Source: JAUYIV01 sp035464675
Lineage (GTDB): Bacteria; Actinomycetota; Acidimicrobiia; Spongiisociales; UBA11373
Length of the DNA: 64,000 nt
Direction of reading: 5' to 3'
Assembly: GCA_035464675.1 (NCBI GenBank)
Contig: DATHSA010000046.1
Location: 1 to 64,000, forward strand
A program made the position numbers and the translations under genes. Of this stretch, positions 48,193 to 55,377 are shown one piece after another (position 1 is the stretch's first letter; each line of letters starts with the position of its first letter). Below the pieces are notes generated by a model. The model was not told the origin of the DNA. It searched no databases and saw only the letters and a list, made by a program, of their open reading frames with translations.

Positions 48193-49208
48193 TGGCGACG
48201 ATCGGCCTGCTCACGGCCGGGGGCGATTGCCCCGGCCTTAACGCGGTGATCCGCGCCGTCACGGCGACGGCCGTCGCCGGCGGCCATTCGGTCGTTGGTT
48301 TTCGGAACGGCTGGGCGGGCCTCATGGACGACGACCCGATGCCCCTCGACCGCAATGCCGTCAGGGGCATCCTGGGCCGGGGTGGCACGATCTTGGGAAC
48401 CTCGCGGCGCGATCCGTATGTCCACGGTGAAGGGGCGAAATCGATCGCGGGGACGACCGAGCGGCATGGACTGCAGGCGATCGTCGTCGTAGGAGGTGAC
48501 GGCACTCTACGAACCGCCGCCCGGATCGACGCCGAGGGCATTCCGATCGTCGGGATTCCCAAGACGATCGACAACGACGTTCCGGGCACAGATGTCTCGT
48601 TCGGGTTCGACACCGCCGTCGAGATCGCCACCGACGCCATCGACCGGCTCACCACCACGGCCGAGGCCCACAATCGAGTCCAACTGGTCGAGGTGATGGG
48701 TCGCTCCAAGGGCTGGATCGCCATCCACGCCGGGATTGCCGCCGGGGCCGACGTGATCCTCATACCCGAGTTCCCGATGCCCCTCGACGAAGCCGCCGGG
48801 ATCATCACCCGGCGTCACGACCAGGGGCACAACTACTCGGTGGTGGTGGTGGCAGAGGGAATCGACCATCCCCGCGAGGACGACCTGCCATCGGACACCT
48901 ACGGGTTCACGCGTCTCGGCGGCGTCGCCTACTGGGTGGCCCCGGTTCTCGAGGAACTGACTGGATTCGAGACCCGGGTGACGGTGCTCGGCCACCTGCA
49001 ACGCGGCGGCACGCCGTCGGCCCGCGACCGGATCCTCGCCACCCGCCTCGGCGCTGCTGCGATCGCATCGGTCGAGCGAGGCGAACACGGCGTGATGATG
49101 GCCGTCAGGGGAACCACGATCGAACCGATCCCGATATCGAACATCGGAGACGACCCACGGGGGGTCCCCCGGGAGCTGTGGGACGTCGCTCGCGCCTTCT
49201 TCGGCTAG
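48192..49208 (+). CDS. pfkA: 6-phosphofructokinase (group III type)
   Basis: Phosphorylates fructose 6-phosphate; 338 residues. GGDCPG at 10-15, GGDGT at 101-105, and PKTIDND at 123-129. Gly104 is the residue of ATP-dependent enzymes, while Lys124 is the residue of PPi-using enzymes; this G/K combination marks the actinobacterial group III, shown to use ATP in several species. Catalytic Asp is in TIDND; substrate motif MGRSKGWIA. ATG at 48192 overlaps the aldolase stop (TGATG), giving tight coupling. Confidence 0.93.
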   Translation: MATIGLLTAGGDCPGLNAVIRAVTATAVAGGHSVVGFRNGWAGLMDDDPMPLDRNAVRGILGRGGTILGTSRRDPYVHGEGAKSIAGTTERHGLQAIVVVGGDGTLRTAARIDAEGIPIVGIPKTIDNDVPGTDVSFGFDTAVEIATDAIDRLTTTAEAHNRVQLVEVMGRSKGWIAIHAGIAAGADVILIPEFPMPLDEAAGIITRRHDQGHNYSVVVVAEGIDHPREDDLPSDTYGFTRLGGVAYWVAPVLEELTGFETRVTVLGHLQRGGTPSARDRILATRLGAAAIASVERGEHGVMMAVRGTTIEPIPISNIGDDPRGVPRELWDVARAFFG

Positions 49209-49282
49209 GTGCGCGTCCGGGCCGCGGACCGAAGACCGGCGGCGTCAGGTGGGTGACGGCGCTGCGCCCGCCAGGCATCCGC

Positions 49283-50170
49283 TCAGGTGGCGGTCAGCGC
49301 CTCCAGCACACCGGCGAGATCCTCGGGCAACTCGCTCTCCGCGTCAATGCGGTCGCCGCTCACGGGGTGATCGAAGGCGACCGCCGACGCGTGCAGGAAG
49401 ACCCGCGGCGACCCGGTGGAGATGCCATAGATCCTGTCGCCCATGACGGGAAGGCCGATCGAAGCGAGATGCACCCGGATCTGGTGCGTACGCCCCGTCT
49501 CGAGCCGCAGCTCCAGCAGAGAGGCACGGTCGAACTCGGCCGAGAGTCGGTAGTGGGTCCGCGCCGGGCGGCCTCCGGAATCGATCCGCATCTGGGTCGG
49601 CCTCCCCGGATCGCGCCCGATCGGGGCGTCGATCGTCCCGGTCGGCATCGCCGGAACCCCTGCGACGAGCGCGAGGTATGTCCGATCGATCTCGCGACGG
49701 CGCATCGCCTCCCGAAGCCCCTGGTACGCCTCCGCGTCCAGCGCCACGACCAGGAGCCCCGACGTGTCACGATCGAGCCGATGGACGATTCCCCACCGGT
49801 CCTCGGCGCCCACACCTCTCACCCGCGGCCAGCGGTTGAGGATTCCGGCCGCCAGGGTGCCGCGCAGGTTCCCCGCTCCGGGATGGGTCACGATCCCCGG
49901 GGGCTTGTCGACCACCGCGACATGCTCGTCCTCGTACCTCACCCCGAAATCGACCTCCTCGGCGACCAGCCCGGGATCGGGTGGGGGAAGGTCGAATTGG
50001 ACCACCGACCCCGCCGCGAGTCGGGCCTTGGCCTCGACGACGGCGCCGTCCACGACGACGCCTCCCTCGTCGGCGATCCGACGAGCCTGGGCCCTGCTGA
50101 GATCTCCGAGCCTTGCCACGATCAGATCGGCACGCTCCCCGTCCAGGTCTGCCGGGACCTTCGCCCTCAT
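49283..50170 (-). CDS. rluD: RluA/RluD-family pseudouridine synthase
   Basis: Converts uridines of 23S rRNA to pseudouridine. 295 residues: N-terminal S4 RNA-binding domain (about 10-60), then the catalytic domain with HRLDRDTSGLL at 130-140, Asp133 being the nucleophile, and GRTHQIRVHLASIG further on. ATG at 50170 overlaps the lspA stop (ATGA); lspA-rluD is a conserved pair. The exact rRNA site cannot be told. Confidence 0.93.
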   Translation of the reverse strand: MRAKVPADLDGERADLIVARLGDLSRAQARRIADEGGVVVDGAVVEAKARLAAGSVVQFDLPPPDPGLVAEEVDFGVRYEDEHVAVVDKPPGIVTHPGAGNLRGTLAAGILNRWPRVRGVGAEDRWGIVHRLDRDTSGLLVVALDAEAYQGLREAMRRREIDRTYLALVAGVPAMPTGTIDAPIGRDPGRPTQMRIDSGGRPARTHYRLSAEFDRASLLELRLETGRTHQIRVHLASIGLPVMGDRIYGISTGSPRVFLHASAVAFDHPVSGDRIDAESELPEDLAGVLEALTAT

Positions 50171-50631
50171 TCCCGCGCAAGGGCGAGGATGAGCGCGAGG
50201 ATCGCCCCGATCGTGATCGCGGAGTCGGCGGCATTGAACGCCGGGAAGAACGAGAAGTCGACGAAGTCGATCACCTCGCCGTCGAGCAGCCCGTCGCCGC
50301 GGAACACCCGGTCGATCAGGTTCCCGATCGCCCCGCCCAACACGAGTCCGAGCGCAACCGCCTCCGGTCGATGTGGAACGGATCGTACGACGATCACGAT
50401 GAAGACGGCTACGGCGATGGCGAGCAGGGCGATGATCGAGCCCCAGCCCTCGAGCATGCTGAAGGCTGCTCCCGAGTTCGTCAGATAACGCAGCTGAAGG
50501 AAGTCCTCTATCAGGACGATCGGATCGCCAGGGAGGACTGTGGCGGCCCACCACTTCGTGAGCTGGTCCACGACGACCACCGCCGACCCGGCGACCAGGG
50601 CCGCCGCCCGGGGGCCGGAGATGCGCGTCAA
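50167..50631 (-). CDS. lspA: Lipoprotein signal peptidase
   Basis: Membrane aspartyl protease that removes lipoprotein signal peptides, required for the binding lipoproteins at 67-4123. 154 residues with four helices. Conserved features: VVDQLTKWW, NSGAAFSML, GGAIGNLIDRVFRG with one catalytic Asp, and FNAADSAI with the other. The only reasonable start is TTG at 50631, 4 nt after the dksA-like stop; no ATG or GTG exists before the first helix. Confidence 0.93.
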   Translation of the reverse strand: MTRISGPRAAALVAGSAVVVVDQLTKWWAATVLPGDPIVLIEDFLQLRYLTNSGAAFSMLEGWGSIIALLAIAVAVFIVIVVRSVPHRPEAVALGLVLGGAIGNLIDRVFRGDGLLDGEVIDFVDFSFFPAFNAADSAITIGAILALILALARE

Positions 50632-50635
50632 GGCT

Positions 50636-51010
50636 TCAGCGCCGGCTGGCCGAGCAGTCCACGCACAGCTTCGTGTACGGGAGCGCGTCCAGCCGCGCAA
50701 CGGGGATGGCCGTTCCGCACCCGTCACATGTGCCGTAGGTGCCGTCCTCGATCCGTCCCACGGCTTCTTCGATCTTGGCGAGGATGTCCTGGGCGTTCTG
50801 CCACAGCGACAGCTCCTTCTCCATCTCGAAAGCGAGCGAACCGCCCTCGGCGGTGTTGGGATCGGGGCTGCGGTCCGAGGAGGTCTCGGTGAGCCTGACC
50901 TCCTCACGGTCCGCCTCGATGTCGCGAACCAACCCCTCGAGACGCTCACGCTCCTCTTCGAGGCGCTTCTTGAAGCGGTCCAATGTGGATTGGGCGAGAT
51001 CGCGTGCCAT
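50636..51010 (-). CDS. DksA/TraR-family zinc-finger protein
   Basis: 124 residues. An N-terminal coiled coil (about 8-85) is followed by a C4 zinc finger, C95-x2-C98-x17-C116-x2-C119. This is the DksA/TraR fold that enters the RNA polymerase secondary channel; the Asp pair at the coiled-coil tip that makes DksA active is not obvious, so it may be a related regulator. ATG at 51010 has GGAGGG about 6 nt upstream and a TATCGT box further up. Leads the lspA-rluD operon, as in Streptomyces. Confidence 0.88.
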   Translation of the reverse strand: MARDLAQSTLDRFKKRLEEERERLEGLVRDIEADREEVRLTETSSDRSPDPNTAEGGSLAFEMEKELSLWQNAQDILAKIEEAVGRIEDGTYGTCDGCGTAIPVARLDALPYTKLCVDCSASRR

Positions 51011-51176
51011 TGGGCCCTCCCTGGAGCGAGCGACGATACCACGGGCGGGTTTCGGAACACAGTGGGCCAGATGCCTATTCCCTGGAGCATCGACGCCCTT
51101 GCCCCCGACCCCCTGTCTGGTGGCTGCGCCGATCTTGCGTTGCGGTTCCCTGCCCGTCCACGCAAGACTCGGGATC

Positions 51177-51452
51177 ATGTTTCACCCGCATCCTGCAGGG
51201 ACTCTCGTCGATGTCTGGGTGGTGCCCGGGGCCAGCCGGGACGAGATCGTCGGGGAGCACGATGGCGCAATCAAGATCCGGGTGACGGCACCGCCTGAGA
51301 GGGGCAAGGCGAACAAGGCGGTGGCACGACTGCTGGCCGAGCGCATGCCCGGCCGCCGTGTCACCGTCGTATCGGGGAAGACCGCGCGCGGGAAGCAGGT
51401 CCTCGTCGAGGGTGTGACCCCCGAGGCGGTGGCGGCCGCGCTCCCCCACTGA
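51177..51452 (+). CDS. yggU: YggU/DUF167 family protein
   Basis: 91 residues, a small alpha/beta protein of unresolved function found in most bacteria. The family core RVTAPPERGKANKAVARLLAE is complete; the strand VDVWVVPGASRDEI precedes it. ATG at 51177. Divergent from the dksA-like gene across a 166-bp spacer with no strong -10 box noticed. Confidence 0.85.
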   Translation: MFHPHPAGTLVDVWVVPGASRDEIVGEHDGAIKIRVTAPPERGKANKAVARLLAERMPGRRVTVVSGKTARGKQVLVEGVTPEAVAAALPH

Positions 51453-51499
51453 CCCCGCGGGGTCGAGCCCTGTCGACTGCCCTCTGCCCTGCCATCTGA

Positions 51500-51505
51500 T
51501 ATCTT
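51500..51505 (+). promoter_or_regulatory. Candidate -10 box (TATCTT) of the ileS T-box leader
   Basis: TATCTT places the transcript start near 51512, at the first hairpin of the T-box leader. Confidence 0.45.
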
Positions 51506-51511
51506 CATGCC

Positions 51512-51754
51512 AGGCGCCGAAGAGGGCGCCGACGGATCAGCAAGGGCTCAGCGAGCCGGCGAATGGTGCGAGGCCGGCGCCCCGGATCCGTCGGTCATCG
51601 CCTCTGAGCCGTGGGAAGAGCGGGCCACGCCCGGGTAGAACCCACCGGAGTCCTCCACGACACGGAGGCCACGAGAGGCCGCCTCCGGGTGGCAAGTCGG
51701 GTGGTACCGCGGGCCTCGAGCTCGTCCCGGCGGCAGCGACCGCCGAGGAGCGAG
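51512..51754 (+). ncRNA. T-box riboswitch (translational, isoleucine) controlling ileS
   Basis: A leader of about 240 nt directly upstream of ileS. It contains the T-box core GGTGGTACCGCG (51700-51711), which pairs with the uncharged tRNA end. A GACGGATC stem (51531-51538) can pair with GATCCGTC near 51585; an alternative GGCTCAG-CTGAGCC pairing is also present. Isoleucine codon ATC occurs at 51536 and twice again before 51600, so the exact specifier is unsure. Before the start codon, CTCGTCC can pair with GGAGCGAG and hide the ribosome site GAGGAG at 51745-51750, as in the translational T-boxes known for actinobacterial ileS. Confidence 0.87.
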
Positions 51755-54700
51755 ATGTCAAGACCGTTCGACAGGGTGAGCCCGGAAGTGTCCTTCCCCG
51801 CACTCGAGGAGGAGATCCTCGACCTGTGGGATCGGGTCGATGCCTTCCACGAGTCGGTCCGGATGCGGCCTGACGACAACGAATTCACCTTCTACGACGG
51901 CCCGCCATTCCCCACCGGCAGCCCGCACTTCGGGAACCTCCTCGCCGGCGTCCTCAAGGACATCGTTCCCCGCTACTGGACCATGCGCGGGCACCGTGTG
52001 GAGCGTCGTTTCGGCTGGGACACCCACGGCCTGCCCATCGAGCTGGAGGTCCAGGAAGAGCTCGACCTCTCGGGCCCCTCGAACATCCTCGACTACGGAG
52101 TCGCTCGCTTCAACGAGGCATGCCGCGTGCGGGTGATGGAGAACACCGAGGTCTGGGAGCACATCACCCGAAGGATCGGGCGCTGGGTCGACTTCGAGGA
52201 CGACTACAAGACGATGGACGTCGACTTCATGGAGTCGGTGTGGTGGGTGTTCCGCAGGCTGTGGGACGAGGGCCTGGTGTACAAGGCGTTCAAGGTGCTC
52301 CCCTATTCGTGGGGGGCCGCCACTCCGCTCTCGAACTTCGAGGTGAACCTCGGCGAGTACCGGGACGTCGAGGACCCGTCGATCACGGTGCGCCTGGAGG
52401 TGACCGAAGGCGCCGGCCCCGTGGCGCCGGGCGACACGCTCCTCGTGTGGACGACCACACCGTGGACGATGCCGTCAAACCTCGGCGTGGCGGTGGGGCC
52501 CGACATGACCTATGTCCGGATCGACGACCCCCTCGACGGCGCACCGGGCCGGTACTGGGTCGCCGCGGATCGCGTGGCCGCGTACTGGCCCGGGGACACC
52601 GTCGCGTCGGCGACGGCCCGGGGGTCGGAGGTTCTCGGCACCAGATATCGGCCGGCGTTCCAGCACTACGACTTCCTCGCCGACGACGGAGCATTCGTCG
52701 TGATCCCCAGCGACGAGGTCTCGGTCGACGAGGGCACCGGTCTGGTGCACATGGCACCCGCCTTCGGCGAGGCCGATCTGGCTGCATTCGCCGATGCCGG
52801 CCTCGAGCGACTCCTCGTCGACCCCGTCGATGCCGAGGGTCGCTTCACCGATGAGATCCCAGAGGTGGCCGGCATGCGAGTCAAGGACGCCGACCCCGTG
52901 CTGATTCGGCTGCTCGAGGAATCCGGGGCGCTCGCTCGCAGCGAGCGGATCGTTCACTCCTATCCGTTCTGCTGGCGTACCCATACCCCGCTGATCTACA
53001 AGGCGATCCCCACCTGGTTCGTGGCGGTCGAGAGGATCCGCGATCGCATGGTCGAGTTGAACGAGACCATCCACTGGGTCCCCGACCACGTCGGTTCGAA
53101 GCGTTTCGGCAACTGGCTGGAGCAGGCGCGGGACTGGGCCGTATCGCGCAACCGGTTCTGGGGCTCGTGCATCCCGGTGTGGGAGTGCGACGCCTGTGAT
53201 CACGTGGTCTGCGTGGGGAGCATCGACGAGCTTCAGGAGCTGAGCGGGACCCGCGTGACCGACCTTCACAAGCACGTTGTCGACGAGGTCACGTTCCCGT
53301 GCTCGGAGTGCGACGGGACCATGCGACGCGTGCCCGAGGTTCTGGACGTCTGGTTCGAATCCGGCGCGATGCCCTATGGCCAGAGCCACTACCCCTTCGA
53401 GAACAAGGAGCGGTTCGAGCGAGGCTTCCCGGCGCACTACATCGCCGAGGGCCTCGACCAGACCCGAGGCTGGTTCTACACCCTGGTCGTCCATGCCACG
53501 GCTCTGTTCGACTCGATTCCCTTCCGCAATTGCGTCGTGAACGGCCTGATCCTCGCCGAGGACGGGCGGAAGATGTCGAAGAGTCTCAAGAACTACGCCG
53601 ACCCCATCTCGTTGGTCGAGGCGGTCGGAGCAGACGCCCTACGGGCCTATCTCATCAACTCGCCCGTGGTCCGGGCCGAGCCCCTCCGGTTCTCCGAGCG
53701 AGGGGTGCGCGAGGTGGTTCGGACCGTGATGCTCCCCTATTGGAACGCCTATTCGTTCTTCACCACCTACGCAGCCGCCGAGGGCCTGACCGTGGAGGCG
53801 CTGGCGGATGCGCCGTCACCGGAGGCGCGCCCAGAGATCGATCGGTGGATCCTCTCTGTCCTCCAGAGTCTGGTCAAGCGGGTCAACACCGAGATGGAGG
53901 GTTACTACCTCTACAACGTGATACCCCCGCTGATCGAGTTCGTCGACGACCTGACCAACTGGTACATCCGCCGTTCGCGCCGCCGCTTCTGGACCGTGCG
54001 CGGCACCGACCCGGCGGACAGCCTGTCCGCATTCGCCACTCTTTACGAGGTGCTCGTGGCGTTCGCAAAGCTCATGGCTCCAGTGCTGCCCTTCATCACC
54101 GAGACCATGTACCAGGACCTCGTGGTGGCCCGCCGCGATCAGCCCGACCAGGGCCTGCTGAGTGTCCACCATGAGGACTACCCGGAGGCGGACTCACGCC
54201 TGATCGACACCCGTCTCGAGACCGACATGGACGCGGTTCGTTCGGCCGTCGGCCTTGGCAGGGGGCTGAGGGTGACCGAAGGGGTGCGGATCCGCCAGCC
54301 GCTCTCCACCCTGACCGTCGTCAGCCATGACGATGCGGTCCGGCGCGCCATCGAGGCCCACCGTGATCTGATCTCGGAGGAGCTCAACGTGAAGCGGGTG
54401 GTCACCTCAGGCGACGAGGAGAGCCTTGCCAGCCTGTCGGCCAAGCCGAACTACCGCTCCCTCGGGCCGAGATTCGGGGCTCGCATGAAGGACGCTGCGG
54501 CCGTGATCGAGGCGCTCTCGCCCGACCAGATCCAGTCGGTTCTCGATGGCGGTCAGCCGGAGGTGCTCGGTGAGATCATCCGGGCCGATGACCTCGTCGT
54601 CGTGAGGGATCCCCTCCCCGGCCTCGCGGTTGCCACCGGTGAGCGTCTCTCGGTGGCCATCGACACCACCGTCACCCCCGAACTCGAGAGAGAAGCGCTG

Positions 54701-54934
54701 GCCCGCGAACTCGTGAAGCTGATCCAGGGCCTGCGAAAGGACGCCGGCCTCGAGGTCTCCGACCGGATCGCCCTCACCTGGGACTCCGCGTCGTCGGCGG
54801 TGGAGGCGGCGGTCGGCGAGCACTCCGACTGGATCGCCGGAGAGGTCCTCGCCGAGTCGATGTCGCGGGGCGAGGGCGGGGCGGAGCTCGACGCGGCGGG
54901 AGAGCCGGTGAGCCTTCGGGTGGAGCGGGTCTAG
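51755..54934 (+). CDS. ileS: Isoleucyl-tRNA synthetase, IleRS2 (eukaryote-like) type
   Basis: Charges tRNA-Ile; 1059 residues. Class I motifs: HFGN at 58-61 in place of HIGH, and KMSKS at 606-610. GWDTHGLPIE (Thr where type 1 has Cys) and the overall length place it in the IleRS2 clade, whose members are usually insensitive to mupirocin. Editing domain (VWTTTPWTMPSN) is present, as is a C-terminal domain of about 300 residues. ATG at 51755 behind GAGGAG. It runs against the dksA-lspA-rluD and yggT-ftsZ operons on either side. Confidence 0.97.
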   Translation: MSRPFDRVSPEVSFPALEEEILDLWDRVDAFHESVRMRPDDNEFTFYDGPPFPTGSPHFGNLLAGVLKDIVPRYWTMRGHRVERRFGWDTHGLPIELEVQEELDLSGPSNILDYGVARFNEACRVRVMENTEVWEHITRRIGRWVDFEDDYKTMDVDFMESVWWVFRRLWDEGLVYKAFKVLPYSWGAATPLSNFEVNLGEYRDVEDPSITVRLEVTEGAGPVAPGDTLLVWTTTPWTMPSNLGVAVGPDMTYVRIDDPLDGAPGRYWVAADRVAAYWPGDTVASATARGSEVLGTRYRPAFQHYDFLADDGAFVVIPSDEVSVDEGTGLVHMAPAFGEADLAAFADAGLERLLVDPVDAEGRFTDEIPEVAGMRVKDADPVLIRLLEESGALARSERIVHSYPFCWRTHTPLIYKAIPTWFVAVERIRDRMVELNETIHWVPDHVGSKRFGNWLEQARDWAVSRNRFWGSCIPVWECDACDHVVCVGSIDELQELSGTRVTDLHKHVVDEVTFPCSECDGTMRRVPEVLDVWFESGAMPYGQSHYPFENKERFERGFPAHYIAEGLDQTRGWFYTLVVHATALFDSIPFRNCVVNGLILAEDGRKMSKSLKNYADPISLVEAVGADALRAYLINSPVVRAEPLRFSERGVREVVRTVMLPYWNAYSFFTTYAAAEGLTVEALADAPSPEARPEIDRWILSVLQSLVKRVNTEMEGYYLYNVIPPLIEFVDDLTNWYIRRSRRRFWTVRGTDPADSLSAFATLYEVLVAFAKLMAPVLPFITETMYQDLVVARRDQPDQGLLSVHHEDYPEADSRLIDTRLETDMDAVRSAVGLGRGLRVTEGVRIRQPLSTLTVVSHDDAVRRAIEAHRDLISEELNVKRVVTSGDEESLASLSAKPNYRSLGPRFGARMKDAAAVIEALSPDQIQSVLDGGQPEVLGEIIRADDLVVVRDPLPGLAVATGERLSVAIDTTVTPELEREALARELVKLIQGLRKDAGLEVSDRIALTWDSASSAVEAAVGEHSDWIAGEVLAESMSRGEGGAELDAAGEPVSLRVERV

Positions 54935-54937
54935 CCC

Positions 54938-54965
54938 GTCGCCCGTCGCCGGTCGCCCGTCGCCC
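54938..54965 (+). repeat. Heptanucleotide tract (GTCGCCC), 4 units
   Basis: GTCGCCC, GTCGCCG, GTCGCCC, GTCGCCC, starting 4 nt after the ileS stop codon. The same unit order as the minus-strand tract at 18900-18920, identical over more than 20 nt. Confidence 0.82.
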
Positions 54966-54986
54966 GTCGGTCAGCCCCCTGAGGTG

Positions 54987-55030
54987 CTGTTCGCCCGCCG
55001 CCAGGCGGGCGAAGTCGCCCGGGTCAACAG
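54987..55030. repeat. 44-bp hairpin direct repeat, copy 1
   Basis: Begins CTGTT and ends CAACAG. Contains a perfect 10-bp inverted repeat, TTCGCCCGCC with its complement (54990-55013), around the loop GCCA, followed by GTCGCCCGGGTCAACAG. Confidence 0.85.
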
Positions 55031-55031
55031 C

Positions 55032-55073
55032 ACGGCCCCGCTGGGGTTGGGGCCCCAGCCTGGGGAGGAGGGC
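55032..55073 (+). repeat. 42-bp dispersed hairpin element, copy B
   Basis: ACGGCC, 4 nt, TGGGGTTGGGGCCCCA, 6 nt, GGAGGAGGGC; the same blocks and spacing as copy A at 30682-30723. It is flanked on both sides by the 43-44 bp hairpin repeat. Confidence 0.8.
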
Positions 55074-55082
55074 GACCAGCGT

Positions 55083-55125
55083 CTGTTCGCCCGCCGTCAG
55101 GCGGGCGAAGTCGCCCGGGTCAACA
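55083..55125. repeat. 43-bp hairpin direct repeat, copy 2
   Basis: Identical to copy 1 except for one loop base (GTCA instead of GCCA) and the last base. The 10-bp stem is at 55086-55109. The right end runs into yggT and supplies its stop codon (TGA, complement of 55120-55122). Confidence 0.85.
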
Positions 55126-55371
55126 AATCGCCGCTGCCAGTATCCCCAGCGCGATCAGCAGGACCAGCGGCGACAGGTCGAGGGCCATCGCTCCCATCCG
55201 CACCGGGGGAAGGATGGCGCGCAACGGCCGGAGCACAGGCTCGGTGAACGTGCGGAATGCTGCTCGCACCCGGGCGAGCGGATGGTCGTACGAGACGGGA
55301 ATCCATTCGAGAACGATTCGGGCGAAGACGACGAGGCTGTATGCCTGGACGATGAAGCAGAGGATCCCCAC
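55120..55371 (-). CDS. YggT-family membrane protein
   Basis: 83 residues with two transmembrane helices (about 3-23 and 62-82) separated by the conserved amphipathic segment FTEPVLRPLRAILPPVRMG. YggT proteins follow sepF in many Gram-positive genomes and have been connected with division and membrane stress. GTG at 55371, 6 nt after the sepF stop. The last codons and stop lie in a hairpin repeat, so the C-terminus may have been trimmed by insertion. Confidence 0.88.
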   Translation of the reverse strand: MGILCFIVQAYSLVVFARIVLEWIPVSYDHPLARVRAAFRTFTEPVLRPLRAILPPVRMGAMALDLSPLVLLIALGILAAAIC

Positions 55372-55377
55372 GGGTTC

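Noticed and set aside
49209..49282. Rho-independent terminator between convergent pfkA and rluD
   Set aside because: Only a weak 5-bp stem (GTCCG/CGGAC) without T-run; not enough to call.
51477..51493. Additional heptamer tract (CTGCCCT twice) before the ileS leader
   Set aside because: Only two units and a different sequence; could be chance in GC-rich DNA.
4465..54965. CRISPR array, considered because of short repeats at many sites
   Set aside because: Units are 7 nt without spacers, are scattered over the window, and no cas gene is present.
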